A DNA stretch of 64,000 bases from JAOUJD01 sp963811265 (lineage in GTDB: Bacteria; Pseudomonadota; Gammaproteobacteria; Burkholderiales; Burkholderiaceae_F), in the NCBI GenBank assembly GCA_963811265.1, contig CAWEQS010000026.1, positions 806,001-870,000 on the forward strand, read 5' to 3'. Positions 18,066-26,748 of this stretch are shown one piece after another. Position 1 is the stretch's first letter; every line of letters starts with the position of its first letter. Under the pieces are notes generated by a model. The model made no database searches and was not told where the DNA came from. It worked only from the letters and a program-made list of their open reading frames with translations. The position numbers were made by a program, and so were the translations under genes.

Positions 18066-18130
18066 TGCGTGTTTCGTCCCCTGGCTTCCCCGTGCCCTAC
18101 GTTTCCCGCCACGACCGACCCTGGTGCCGG

Positions 18131-18583
18131 TCAGGCCTGCGCGCCCTGCAATGCCGTCCGCAGCTCGCGCGCCAGCGCCGCGCGCTTCTCGTCCATCAGG
18201 TGGCTGCCGATCTCGACCTGCTCGCCACGCGACGCCAGCCGAACCCGCACGCTGGCGCCCCAACCCTTGCCTCGCTCTTCCACCTCGACCCGCACCCGCC
18301 GCCGGTCGAACTCCCATCGACGGCGTCGATCCGCCTCAACACGCTCCACCGTGAGCTTGTCGTCAGCCAGTTCGATCCGCTCGACGTCGGCGGCGTGCCG
18401 TCCATGGCAAAGGAAGGCCACCGCAACGGCCACGAGTTCGAGGCCGACGAACGGAAGAACCATCCAGAGCCCCAGCGCGGCGAACACCACGCCGAAGACG
18501 AATGAGACGGCAACCAGCGATCCGAATACGGCCGCCAGCTGCGTTGGACTGGCCGAACAGTTTCGCTTGATCAACCACGTCAT
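18131..18583 (-). CDS. DUF2244 membrane protein at the head of the oxidase operon
   Basis: The 150-residue protein starts MTWLIKRNCSASPTQLAAVF, has two hydrophobic segments (about 15-60) and a C-terminal soluble domain with GWGASVRVRLASRGEQVEIGSHL, the DUF2244 pattern. Such genes commonly precede ctaC in alpha- and betaproteobacteria. No enzymatic motif is visible. The ATG at 18583 is preferred over the frame start at 18655. A TATAAT sequence on this strand (18670-18665) is 80 bases upstream but lacks a matching -35. Confidence 0.85.
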   Translation of the reverse strand: MTWLIKRNCSASPTQLAAVFGSLVAVSFVFGVVFAALGLWMVLPFVGLELVAVAVAFLCHGRHAADVERIELADDKLTVERVEADRRRRWEFDRRRVRVEVEERGKGWGASVRVRLASRGEQVEIGSHLMDEKRAALARELRTALQGAQA

Positions 18584-18770
18584 CCCGGCTCCTGCGATCC
18601 TCAACCGGCCATCCGCCGGCGTTCGCCGGTCTGAACATGCGTTGACCCAGCGCAAGCGGGGCGCATTATAGCCACGGGGTCATTCCGGACGGTGCGGTTT
18701 TTGGGGCGACCACCCCGCCCACGTGGGACCCGAACGGGCCCTTGGGATCGTCAGGCGGTGCGCAGGACGC

Positions 18771-18833
18771 CCCCCGGCGTCGAAACGCCGGGGGCGAGGC
18801 AAAGCGCTCAACGCGAGCGGGCCTTTTGCCCGC
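18771..18833 (-). other. Pair of GC-rich hairpins downstream of the LysM gene
   Basis: The 286-base gap 18584-18869 contains no gene. It holds a 10-bp stem with a TTCG loop on the minus strand (18771-18780 with 18785-18794) and a second 6-bp stem (18817-18822 with 18828-18833). Neither has a U-tract. They may end the LysM transcript or protect RNA 3' ends; this is inference. Confidence 0.45.
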
Positions 18834-18869
18834 GTAACGCCAGGCGCGACGTCGATGAAGTTGGTCCGC

Positions 18870-19367
18870 CTAGGCCTTCGGCGGAATGCGAAGGTTCTGG
18901 CCCGGATAGATCTTGTCCGGGTGGGTCAGCATCGGCTTGTTCGCCTCGAAGATGCGCGGATATTCATTGGCGTTGCCGTAGAACTCCTTCGCGATCTTCG
19001 ACAGCGTGTCGCCCTTGACCACCGTGTAGAACTTCGACGCCGGCTGGGAGAGGTCGACCGTCATGTTGTCCTCGACGCCGGCCACGCTGTGCACGTTGCC
19101 CGCGGCGAGGATCACCTTCTCCTTCGTTTCCTGGTCTTTCGCCACCCCGTAGACCTTGGCGATGCCGGTGGCGCCGTCGAAGGTGACGGTGAGCGCGGTC
19201 ACAGTAAGCCCGAGCGTGTTGATGTACTTCTCGATCGCGCCGCCTGCCTCGCGGTTCGCCTCGGCCAGCACGGCGGGATCCGCCTTCGCGGGAGCCGCTT
19301 GCACCTCCTGCACCTTCTTGCCGAACAGTTTCTCGCCAGCATCCTTGAAGAAAGAAATCAGGCTCAT
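18870..19367 (-). CDS. BON-LysM protein (YgaU/Kbp family)
   Basis: The 165-residue protein has no signal peptide. An N-terminal MSLISFFKDAGEKLFG segment is followed by a BON domain (about 30-100) and a C-terminal LysM domain (about 113-162; YTVVKGDTLSKIAKEFYG to YPGQNLRIPP). This is the layout of E. coli YgaU/Kbp, a cytoplasmic potassium-binding protein. A GGAGGT ribosome binding site lies 7 bases before the ATG at 19367, which decides the start over a GTG six bases upstream. Potassium binding here is inferred from the family. Confidence 0.88.
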   Translation of the reverse strand: MSLISFFKDAGEKLFGKKVQEVQAAPAKADPAVLAEANREAGGAIEKYINTLGLTVTALTVTFDGATGIAKVYGVAKDQETKEKVILAAGNVHSVAGVEDNMTVDLSQPASKFYTVVKGDTLSKIAKEFYGNANEYPRIFEANKPMLTHPDKIYPGQNLRIPPKA

Positions 19368-19406
19368 TGCCACCTCCGTCCAGTAGTCATTGTTGGCATC
19401 GCGCGC

Positions 19407-20352
19407 TCAGGCAGGCGACTGCCTGCGCCGCGCCAGGTCCGCCCGCAGCGCTTCCACGGTGACCGCCGTCGTAGCCGACCGCGGCGCCAGCTTCCACGCA
19501 TGGCCGTAGGCGACTTCGAACGTTAGCTGAATTCGGCCATCTTCCCCGGACTGGACATTCAGCGCGTCGAGCAGGCTCCTCGCCTGTCGCCCCGACGGCA
19601 GGCCGGCGGGGCGGTCATCCCTCGGATTGCCTCCCAGCGCCCGCACTTCGGCCAGCAGATCGCGGGCGGAGCGGTACGTGAGCGTCAGCACTTCGGCGTC
19701 CATCACCGGGTTGGCCAGTCCGCTTGCCACCATCATGTCGCCGAAGTCGTGCATGTCGATGAAGGGCATCGGCCGGACGCCGGGCAGCGCGCTGCGGCAG
19801 GCCGCCCGGAGTTCCTTCAGCGTGTCGGGCCCGAAGCACGAGAAGAGCAGCAGTCCGTCGACCGCTCAGCACCCGCCTCCACTCCGGAAACAGCGTGTGC
19901 GGTTCCGGGTGCCAGTGCAGCATCAGGTTGGAGAAGACCAGGTCGACCGACTCGTCGGCCGTCGGCAGGCGCCCCGCGTCGGCAGCGACGAGAAGCGCAG
20001 ACTGCCCGCCCAGCCAGCGCGGCAATCGACTGCGCACCCCGCCGTCGCGCTGCCGCAGCATCCCTTCCGACAGGTCAAGCCCCACGACCTGCGCCGACGG
20101 GTAGCGCGCGGAAAGGGGCCCCATGGCGCCGCCGGCACCGCAGCCGACGTCCAGCGCGCGCCGTGGCGACAGCCGTATGTACTGCAGCCGGTCGACCAGG
20201 CGCCGGCCGATCTCGCGCGGCAGCACATCGTGCTCACGGAACCGACGCGCACGAAGATCGAATTGCCGGCGGACGGTCGAAACTCGCGCCGGCATGCGCG
20301 GCAGATCCGTCGGTGTCGGGGTCAATGCGGAAGTGACGGGGCCGGGCGCCAT
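19407..20352 (-). pseudogene. bioC: Malonyl-ACP O-methyltransferase BioC, frame broken near 19863
   Basis: From the minus strand, a BioC-like N-terminus (FDLRARRFREHDVLPREIGRRL), the SAM motif ALDVGCGAGG and NLMLHWHPEP are in one frame up to EWRRVL. One frame over, the protein continues VDGLLLFSCFGPDT and then PFIDMHDFGDMMVASGL to the stop at 19407. One extra base in AGCGGTCGAC (about 19862-19864) accounts for the break. BioC methylates malonyl-ACP to start pimeloyl synthesis for biotin. The likely start is the ATG at 20295, though the frame opens at 20352. Divergence from comF is the usual betaproteobacterial arrangement. Pseudogene or assembly error. Confidence 0.85.
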
Positions 20353-20419
20353 GGGCCGGCCAGTATAGGCATCGGCCGGCTATCGTCGCGTCACCTCCCG
20401 CCGCTGGTGCGTGTGCCGC

Positions 20420-21085
20420 ATGCCACTCTTCAACCGGCTCTTCAGGCCGGCCTGCGCCGCGTGCTCGCTCGCGCCCGGGCCGATCTGCGCCGACTGCGAA
20501 GCGGACTTCTTCCCGGCCGGGCAGCGCCGGTGCGGCGTGTGCGCGATCCGGTTGCACGGAGGCGACCTCGTCTGCGGGCGCTGCCTCGCGTCCCCGCCCA
20601 GCTTCCACCGCGCGACCGCGCTCGCCGACTACGCGCCACCCGTGGACTCCATGGTGATGGCGCTGAAGTTCGGGGCGCGGTTCGAACTCGCCTACGCCTT
20701 CGGCGGCCTCATGGCGCAACGCGTTGCCGTCACCGCGGAAGCCCTCGCCGTTGCGGTGCCGCTCGCATTCGAGCGCCTGTCGGAGCGCGGCTTCAACCAG
20801 TCGCTGCAGATCGCGCGGGCCTTCTGCCGGGCCAGCGGCGCACGCCTGGGATCGGATGTCGTCCGGCGCATCCGGCACTGCCCGCCTCAACAGACCCTTG
20901 CGCTCGACGAGCGCCGCCGGAACATCCGCGGAGCCTTCGAGATGGCCGGCGACGTCCGCGGCTGCGACGTGCTGGTCGTCGACGACGTGATGACGAGCGG
21001 CAGTACGATGGACGAGATAGCGCGACTGCTCGTGTCCGCCGGTGCGGCGCACGTCCACGCGCTCGTCGTCGCGCGCACTCCCTGA
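20420..21085 (+). CDS. ComF family phosphoribosyltransferase-like protein
   Basis: This 221-residue protein has an N-terminal zinc-ribbon region with paired cysteines (CAAC, CADC, CGVC, CGRC) and a C-terminal type I phosphoribosyltransferase fold with VLVVDDVMTSGST. ComF proteins aid natural transformation in some bacteria. The ATG at 20420 (CATGCCACTCTT) is preferred to a GTG at 20411. It is divergent from bioC and only 3 bases before trmL. Confidence 0.92.
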   Translation: MPLFNRLFRPACAACSLAPGPICADCEADFFPAGQRRCGVCAIRLHGGDLVCGRCLASPPSFHRATALADYAPPVDSMVMALKFGARFELAYAFGGLMAQRVAVTAEALAVAVPLAFERLSERGFNQSLQIARAFCRASGARLGSDVVRRIRHCPPQQTLALDERRRNIRGAFEMAGDVRGCDVLVVDDVMTSGSTMDEIARLLVSAGAAHVHALVVARTP

Positions 21086-21088
21086 CCC

Positions 21089-21559
21089 ATGTTCAACATC
21101 GTTCTCGTCGAGCCCGAGATCCCGCCCAACACCGGCAACGTGATCCGGCTCGCGGCCAATACCGGCGCGCAGCTGCATCTCGTCGAGCCGCTCGGGTTCG
21201 ACATGTCGGACAAGCAGTTGCGCCGCGCGGGGCTCGACTACCACGAGTTCGCGAGCGTGAAACTGCACAAGGACTTCGCGAGCCTGCTCCGCGCGGAGCA
21301 GCCGCCGGCCGACCGGCTGTTCGCCTTCTCCACCCACGGCGCGAGGCGGGCCGGCGACGTCGCCTATGCGGCGGGTGACTGGTTCGTGTTCGGCTGCGAG
21401 ACGCGCGGGCTCGATCCGGCACTCCGGCAGCACTTCCTGCCGGATCGCCTCTTGCGGCTGCCGATGCGTCCGGGCAATCGCAGCCTCAACCTGTCGAACG
21501 CCGTTGCGGTCGTGGTCTACGAGGCGTGGCGCCAGCTGGGCTATTCCGGGGGCTGCTAG
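21089..21559 (+). CDS. trmL: tRNA (cytidine(34)-2'-O)-methyltransferase TrmL
   Basis: The 156-residue SPOUT methyltransferase starts MFNIVLVEPEIPPNTGNVIR, the typical TrmL N-terminus, and ends with the knotted SAM site (FGCETRGL, LPMRPGNRSLNLSNAVAVV). It 2'-O-methylates the wobble nucleotide of tRNA-Leu species as a homodimer. It lies three bases after comF, probably in one transcript, and converges on the LOG-family gene. Confidence 0.95.
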   Translation: MFNIVLVEPEIPPNTGNVIRLAANTGAQLHLVEPLGFDMSDKQLRRAGLDYHEFASVKLHKDFASLLRAEQPPADRLFAFSTHGARRAGDVAYAAGDWFVFGCETRGLDPALRQHFLPDRLLRLPMRPGNRSLNLSNAVAVVVYEAWRQLGYSGGC

Positions 21560-21611
21560 GGCCTCTTAACGCCTGGATTGCACATGCGCCGGGCCTTGAC
21601 GGGCCGCGCAG

Positions 21612-22208
21612 CTAGGCGCGGCCGGTGTCCGCCTGCGCCGGGTGCGTCTTCGCGATCGCCGCGCCATGCGACTGAAGCCGCTCGAACAGCAGGGCCGGCG
21701 AGTGTTCGACGATCAGGAGGTCCCAGTCGGCACGGCGGATGAACCCCTGGGTCGCGCAGTGTTCGAGGAAACGCAGCAGCGAATCGAAGTAGCCCTCGAC
21801 GTTGACGACGCCGACGGGCTTGGCCTGCAGCCGCAATTGCAGCCAGGTCACCATCTCGAACATCTCCTCGAGCGTGCCGTAGCCGCCGGGCAGGACGATG
21901 AAGGCGTCGCTGCGGTCGGCCATCACGCGCTTGCGCTCGTGCATCGAGTCGACGACGACCAGTTCGGTAAGGTCCTGGTGAGCGACCTCGGGCCGCATCA
22001 GGTGGTGGGGGATGACTCCCGTGACACGCCCGCCGCGGGCGAGCATCGCGTCAGCGAGGGCGCCCATCAGGCCGACGTGGCCGCCGCCGTACACAAGGCC
22101 CACGTCGTGAGTGGCCAGCACCCGCGCGAGCTCGCGCGCGGCCTGCTCGTACTCGGGCATCTGGCCAGCCTGCGAGCCGCAGAACACGCACACTGACTTC
22201 AAGGTCAT
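21612..22208 (-). CDS. LOG family / TIGR00730 Rossmann-fold protein
   Basis: The 198-residue protein carries the LOG motif PGGYGTLEEMFE and the N-terminal CVFCGSQAG block. Proteins of this type hydrolyse cytokinin riboside monophosphates or related nucleotide monophosphates (AMP nucleosidase-like). It overlaps the gpsA stop by 4 bases and is the last gene of the rhodanese-grxC-secB-gpsA run. The natural substrate in this organism is unknown. Confidence 0.92.
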   Translation of the reverse strand: MTLKSVCVFCGSQAGQMPEYEQAARELARVLATHDVGLVYGGGHVGLMGALADAMLARGGRVTGVIPHHLMRPEVAHQDLTELVVVDSMHERKRVMADRSDAFIVLPGGYGTLEEMFEMVTWLQLRLQAKPVGVVNVEGYFDSLLRFLEHCATQGFIRRADWDLLIVEHSPALLFERLQSHGAAIAKTHPAQADTGRA

Positions 22209-23203
22209 CGTTGCGCCGTTTCACGCTTCGGCTCGCGCGCGAGCAGGCGATCGAGCGCCTGCGGCGGCGACAGGACGCCGTCGAGCACCGCGCACACGGC
22301 TTCGGTGATCGGCATCTCGACCCCGGCCTCCCGCGCGCGTCCGCGCACGGCGTGCGCCGAATGCACGCCCTCGGCGACGTGGCCCAGCCTGCCGACCGCC
22401 TCGTCCTTCGTGGCGCCCCTGCCGAGTTCGAGTCCGACGCGTCGGTTGCGCGACAGGTCGCCCGTGGCGGTCAGGATCAGGTCGCCGACGCCGGTCAGCC
22501 CCATGAAGGTGTCGGGCCGGCCGCCGAGAGCGCAACCGAGACGAGTCATCTCCGCGAGGCCCCGCGTGATCAACGCGGCCCTGGCGTTCAGTCCGAGTTC
22601 CAGCGCGTCGCAGATGCCGGTCGCGATCGCGAGGACGTTCTTCACGGCGCCGCCGACTTCCACACCCACGACGTCATCGGTCGAATAGATCCGCAGCGCG
22701 CCGCCGTGCAGCGCGTCGGTGACCAGGCTGCAGAATCCCGCCGGGCCGGCCACGACGAGTGCCGTCGGGAGGCCGCGTGCGACTTCCTGCGCGAAGCTCG
22801 GTCCGGACAATGGGCCGGCGCCTTCGTGCTCCCCGATCTCCTCGCGCACGATCTCGTGCGCGAGCCGGCCACTGGCCTTCTCGAATCCCTTGCAGAGCCA
22901 GACCACCGGAGGCAGGCGTCCTTCCGCTCGGAAGGCATGCAGGATTCCGCGCAGCGCGTCGGTCGGGGTGGCAATGATCACCAGGCCGTCGCGCGCATGG
23001 CGCAGGGCCGCGCCGAACGAGGAAGTCAGTCCGACCTGGTCCGGCAGCGAAACGCCGGGAAGGTAGCGCCGGTTCTCGCGGTCAGCGTGCATCGCGGCGC
23101 GCTGCGCGTCGTCCCTCGCGTAGAGAAGAACCGCGTGTCGCGCGGCAGCCGCGCAGGCAACCGCGGTGCCCCACGCACCTGCGCCGAGCACCGCGAGGTT
23201 CAT
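22205..23203 (-). CDS. gpsA: Glycerol-3-phosphate dehydrogenase (NAD(P)+)
   Basis: The 332-residue protein has the dinucleotide-binding motif GAGAWGTA (7-14), the GPSFAQEVA block, the catalytic-lysine segment GAVKNVLAIATGI and the substrate-binding GDLILTATGDLSRNRRVG. It reduces dihydroxyacetone phosphate to sn-glycerol 3-phosphate for phospholipid synthesis. It starts 13 bases after secB; secB-gpsA linkage is conserved in gamma- and betaproteobacteria. Confidence 0.96.
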   Translation of the reverse strand: MNLAVLGAGAWGTAVACAAAARHAVLLYARDDAQRAAMHADRENRRYLPGVSLPDQVGLTSSFGAALRHARDGLVIIATPTDALRGILHAFRAEGRLPPVVWLCKGFEKASGRLAHEIVREEIGEHEGAGPLSGPSFAQEVARGLPTALVVAGPAGFCSLVTDALHGGALRIYSTDDVVGVEVGGAVKNVLAIATGICDALELGLNARAALITRGLAEMTRLGCALGGRPDTFMGLTGVGDLILTATGDLSRNRRVGLELGRGATKDEAVGRLGHVAEGVHSAHAVRGRAREAGVEMPITEAVCAVLDGVLSPPQALDRLLAREPKRETAQR

Positions 23204-23216
23204 CTCGGCGGATGGA

Positions 23217-23708
23217 TCAGGCGTTCGCGGCGGCGCCGTTGCCGCCGGCTCCGGCAGCCTGCTGCGCCATGGCAGCCAGCTTCTGGTTGTAGAACGCCTC
23301 GAAGTTCACCTCGGCCAGGTGCACCGGCGGCAGGCCGGTCCGCGTGATCAGGTCGGCGATGTTCGAGCGCAGGTACGGGTAGATGATGCTCGGGCATACG
23401 ACGCCGAGGATCGGGCCCATCTGCTCGGCCGGGATGTTGCGCATTTCGAAGATGCCGCCCTGCTTGCCTTCCACCAGGAACAGGACCTTGTCCTTTGTCT
23501 TGGCCGTGGCCGTGACCCGGACCACGACCTCGTGCACGTTCTCGACCACCGTCGAGTCGCTGACCTCGAGTTGCACGTCGACCGCCGGCGTCTCCGCTTC
23601 CAGGAAGATCCGGGGCGCATTCGGCATCTCGAGCGACGCGTCCTTCAGGTAGACGCGTTGTAGCTGGAACACCGGGGCGTTGCCGGCGGCGGGAGTCGTG
23701 TCCGTCAT
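23217..23708 (-). CDS. secB: Protein-export chaperone SecB
   Basis: The 163-residue protein has the SecB core: FQLQRVYLKDASLEMPNAP, the beta-sheet segment with TAKTKDKVLFLVEGKQGGIFEMRN, and ICPSIIYPYLR-like VVCPSIIYPYLRSNIADLITRTGLPP. SecB keeps preproteins unfolded for SecA. The C-terminus is Ala/Gly-rich. It sits between grxC and gpsA. Confidence 0.96.
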   Translation of the reverse strand: MTDTTPAAGNAPVFQLQRVYLKDASLEMPNAPRIFLEAETPAVDVQLEVSDSTVVENVHEVVVRVTATAKTKDKVLFLVEGKQGGIFEMRNIPAEQMGPILGVVCPSIIYPYLRSNIADLITRTGLPPVHLAEVNFEAFYNQKLAAMAQQAAGAGGNGAAANA

Positions 23709-23789
23709 TGTTCTTCCTTGCGTTGCGACGCGCGACGTCAGCCGCGAGTCCGGTTTGAAATGGTTGGAAGCGAGCTGATCGGGCTGGTA

Positions 23790-24050
23790 TCAGTTCGCGA
23801 GCAGCGGCACGAGCTTGCCGTCGCGGTCCAGCGCGGACAAGTCGTCGAAGCCGCCGACGTGGGTGTCTCCGATGAAGACCTGCGGAACGGTCCGTCGACC
23901 GGTGCGCGCGACCATCTCGTCCCGCCGTGCGGGCTCCAGGTCGACGCGGACCTTCTCGATCTCGGTCACGCCTCGCGCCTTCAGCAGCGCCTCCGCGCGC
24001 TGGCAGTACGGGCAGACCGCCGTGCTGTACATCACCACTCGTGCACCCAT
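23790..24050 (-). CDS. grxC: Glutaredoxin 3
   Basis: This 86-residue glutaredoxin has the dithiol active site CPYC (Cys13, Cys16), the cis-proline TVPQVFIG and the glutathione-binding GGFDDL. The start at 24050 has GGAG 7 bases upstream; the frame extends 5 codons further without a better site. It reduces protein and glutathione disulfides in the cytoplasm. It follows the rhodanese gene by 11 bases in the conserved rhodanese-grxC-secB-gpsA order. Confidence 0.94.
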   Translation of the reverse strand: MGARVVMYSTAVCPYCQRAEALLKARGVTEIEKVRVDLEPARRDEMVARTGRRTVPQVFIGDTHVGGFDDLSALDRDGKLVPLLAN

Positions 24051-24061
24051 GAAAACTCCTG

Positions 24062-24463
24062 TCAACTCCGGATCGGGAGGCCTGCCTCGCGCCAGGCGGC
24101 CACGCCGCCGGCGAGCACGTAGACCTCCCCGTAGCCGCTCGCGCGCAACTGGGCTGCCGCCCTGCCGGCGCGGCTGCTGGTGGCGCAGACGACGATCAGG
24201 GGCTTGTCCTTCTTGATGTCACGCATCTTCTGGTCGAACTTGTCGACCGGAATGTTGCGTGCGCCGGGCAGCGAACCCGTTGCGAACTCCTCGGGCGTCC
24301 GGACATCGATGACCACGGCGTTGCGGCCGTTGATCAGCTGCGTGGCCTGCAGCGTCGAGAGCGCCGGACCCGACGCGCGGCTGCGCACGAACGGCCACAC
24401 GAGCATGCCACCGCTGATGAACGCGATTGCGATGAGAAAGATGTTGTCGATGAGAAACTGCAC
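24062..24463 (-). CDS. Membrane-anchored rhodanese domain protein (YibN-like)
   Basis: The 133-residue protein has one N-terminal membrane helix (about 5-24) and a single rhodanese domain with VIDVRTPEEF and the active-site loop CATSSRAG (Cys93). This matches E. coli YibN in layout and position, upstream of grxC and secB. Sulfur transfer or a membrane-insertion role is possible; the sequence does not decide. Divergent from gpmA; the 71-base gap holds an AATTATAGAAT stretch that could serve as a -10 on either strand. Confidence 0.9.
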   Translation of the reverse strand: MQFLIDNIFLIAIAFISGGMLVWPFVRSRASGPALSTLQATQLINGRNAVVIDVRTPEEFATGSLPGARNIPVDKFDQKMRDIKKDKPLIVVCATSSRAGRAAAQLRASGYGEVYVLAGGVAAWREAGLPIRS

Positions 24464-24534
24464 GGGAGGTCGCTGAGAGAAAGACGCGAATTATAGAATA
24501 GGCCTTCACCTCTCCCCGCGCTCCCGCCGCTCCC

Positions 24535-25284
24535 ATGTACAAGCTCGTGCTGCTGCGCCACGGCGAAAGCCAGTGGAATCTCGACAACCGGTTCACCGGC
24601 TGGACCGACGTCGACCTGACCGAAAACGGGCGCCGCGAGGCCCAGGCCGCGGGCGAACTGCTGAGGCGCGAGGGCTATGTCTTCGACATCGCGTACACCT
24701 CCGTGCTGAAGCGGGCCATCCGCACGCTCTGGATCACTCTCGACGCGATGGACCTGATGTGGCTGCCCGTCGTGCACTCCTGGCGGCTCAACGAGCGCCA
24801 CTACGGCGCGCTGCAGGGCCTGAACAAGGCCGAGACGGCGGCACGCTTCGGCGAAGAGCAGGTGCTGACCTGGCGCCGCGCCTACGCGATCGCACCCGAC
24901 CCACTGCTGCCGGGCGATCCGCGGTGGGCCGGCAACGACCCCCGCTACCGGCACCTGAAGCCCGAAGAGATCCCGGCCACCGAGTGCCTGAAGGACACCG
25001 TGGCGCGGGTCGTTCCGTTCTGGAAGGACTCGATCGCGCCTGCGCTGACTCGCGGGCGTCGCGTGCTGGTCGCCGCGCACGGGAACTCGCTGCGCGCGCT
25101 GATCAAGTATCTCGACAACGTGACTGACGATGACATCGTGGGCATCAACATCCCCACGGCGCGCCCTCTCGTCTACGAACTCGACGCCGATCTGCGCCCG
25201 CTCAGGCACTACTACCTCGGCGATGCCGCGGAGATCGAGCGCGCCATGGCCGCAGTGGCGGCGCAGGGCAAGGCGAAGCGCTGA
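24535..25284 (+). CDS. gpmA: 2,3-bisphosphoglycerate-dependent phosphoglycerate mutase
   Basis: The 249-residue protein starts MYKLVLLRHGESQWN, with the phosphorylated His9 in the RHGE motif and the second histidine, His182, in AAHGNSLRAL. The length and the block WRLNERHYGALQGLNKAE identify the cofactor-dependent type. It interconverts 3- and 2-phosphoglycerate. It is followed 9 bases later by the envC-like gene, as in other betaproteobacteria. Confidence 0.96.
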   Translation: MYKLVLLRHGESQWNLDNRFTGWTDVDLTENGRREAQAAGELLRREGYVFDIAYTSVLKRAIRTLWITLDAMDLMWLPVVHSWRLNERHYGALQGLNKAETAARFGEEQVLTWRRAYAIAPDPLLPGDPRWAGNDPRYRHLKPEEIPATECLKDTVARVVPFWKDSIAPALTRGRRVLVAAHGNSLRALIKYLDNVTDDDIVGINIPTARPLVYELDADLRPLRHYYLGDAAEIERAMAAVAAQGKAKR

Positions 25285-25293
25285 ACTCGCGGA

Positions 25294-26704
25294 TTGACGC
25301 GGGACCTCTTGTACCCCCTCGCCGGCGCGCTGTTGCTTTGCTCGGCCGTGGCATTGGCGACGGCTGCCGAAGCCGCCGATGCGCCTGCGAAGGGCGCCGG
25401 CCCCCCACGCAAGGCCGAAGCGACAGCGCCGAAGGCGCCCCCCTCGAAGGCCCAGAAGCCCCGAAACGCCGACCCGCCGGCGAGTCCTCAGCGCCAGCGC
25501 GAACTGCAGGGCGAGCAGCAGGAACTGAAACAGCAACTCGGCAGGCTCAAGCGGCAGCTGATGGCGTCGGAGGCGTCGCGCACCGAGGCGGCGGATGCGC
25601 TCGCCGCGTCGGAGGCGGCCATCTCGAAGGCCAACCGGCGCTTGCGCGAACTCGGGGACGAGCGGACGCAAGTGGAGCGGCAGATCGAGAGCCTGCAGCA
25701 ACGCAGCCGGTCGGTCACCGCCAACCAGTCCCGTCAGCAGATCCAGCTGGCCGAGACCCTTCGCCAGCATTACCAGCTGACGCTGCGCGATCCCTTGCAG
25801 GCTTTCCTGGCCGGAGACAACCCGGCGGACCTCGCCCGCGACGCCGAGTATTACGGTTACCTCAGCCGGGCCGCCTCGGCGAGGATCGGCGAGCTCCAGC
25901 AGCGCCGGACCGAACTGGAGCAGCTGGAAGAAGAATCGAAGCAGAAACGCGACGAACTTGCCAAGATCGCCGAAGATGAGAACAGGAACAGGGCCGATCT
26001 CGTTGCCGAGCAAGGCGCGCAGGAAGCAGGCCATGGAGCGCCTCTCGAAGCAGATCGCCACCCAAAGGCAGTCGATCGACAAGCTCGAGCGAGACGAAAA
26101 GCGGCTCGCGGCACTGATCGACCAGTTGTCCAGGGTGTTGGCCGAGCAGGCGCGCCGGGACGCCGAACGCGAAGCCGCGCGCAAGGCCAGGGAAAGCGCA
26201 CCCAAGGCGAGTCGCGCTCCCGGCCCCGCCCCCTCCCCGCCGCCGGTCCGGATGCCGCCGGCCCGCCCGGATACGGAGCCGCCCCAGGGCAGCCAGTTCG
26301 CCCAGATGCGCGGGCGCCTGCCGATGCCCGTCGCGGGCGAGATCACCGGACGCTTCGGCGCCCCCCGCAAGGTGGAAGGCGCGGGCACGGCCCCGACGTG
26401 GAAGGGGATATTCATCCGTGCCCCGGCCGGCACCGGGGTGCGGGCAGTGGCGCTCGGACAGGTTGTCTTCGCCGACTGGCTGCGGGGCTTCGGGAACCTG
26501 ATGGTGATCGACCACGGAGAGGGTTTCCTCTCCGTCTACGGGAACAACGAGAGCCTGTTACGGAACGTTGGCGACCGGGTTGCTGTCGGAGACGTTGTGG
26601 CTGCGGTCGGCAATACGGGTGGCATCGAACAGACGGGCCTATACTTTGAACTCCGTTTTCAAGGGCGCCCTTTTGATCCGCTCAATTGGGTGGCCGCGCG
26701 CTAG
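25294..26704 (+). pseudogene. envC: Murein hydrolase activator EnvC, frame broken near 26014
   Basis: The N-terminal frame encodes a signal-peptide-like stretch, an Ala/Lys/Pro-rich linker and a long coiled coil (QGEQQELKQQLGRLKRQL to KQKRDELAKIAEDENR). At GCCGAGCAAGGCGCGC (26005-26020) one extra G shifts the frame. The +1 frame continues ARRKQAMERLSKQIATQRQ and then a LytM/M23 domain (GEITGRFGAP, GQVVFADWLRGFGNLMVIDHG, YFELRFQGRPFDPLNW) to the stop at 26704. A catalytically degenerate LytM domain is typical of EnvC, which activates amidases under FtsEX control. Starts with TTG at 25294 or 25309. Assembly error is likely. Confidence 0.87.
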
Positions 26705-26748
26705 CGTGGTTCGGTGGGGTTCCCTTTTTCCGGTTTCCCGGGGGTGGC

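Noticed and set aside
18665..18670. TATAAT on the minus strand as promoter of the oxidase operon.
   Set aside because: No -35-like hexamer at 16-18 bases; reported only as a remark under DUF2244.
15543..18671. A 1042-codon open frame on the plus strand.
   Set aside because: It is antisense to ctaD and ctaC, with Arg/His/Asp-rich composition typical of GC-rich shadow frames and no family similarity.
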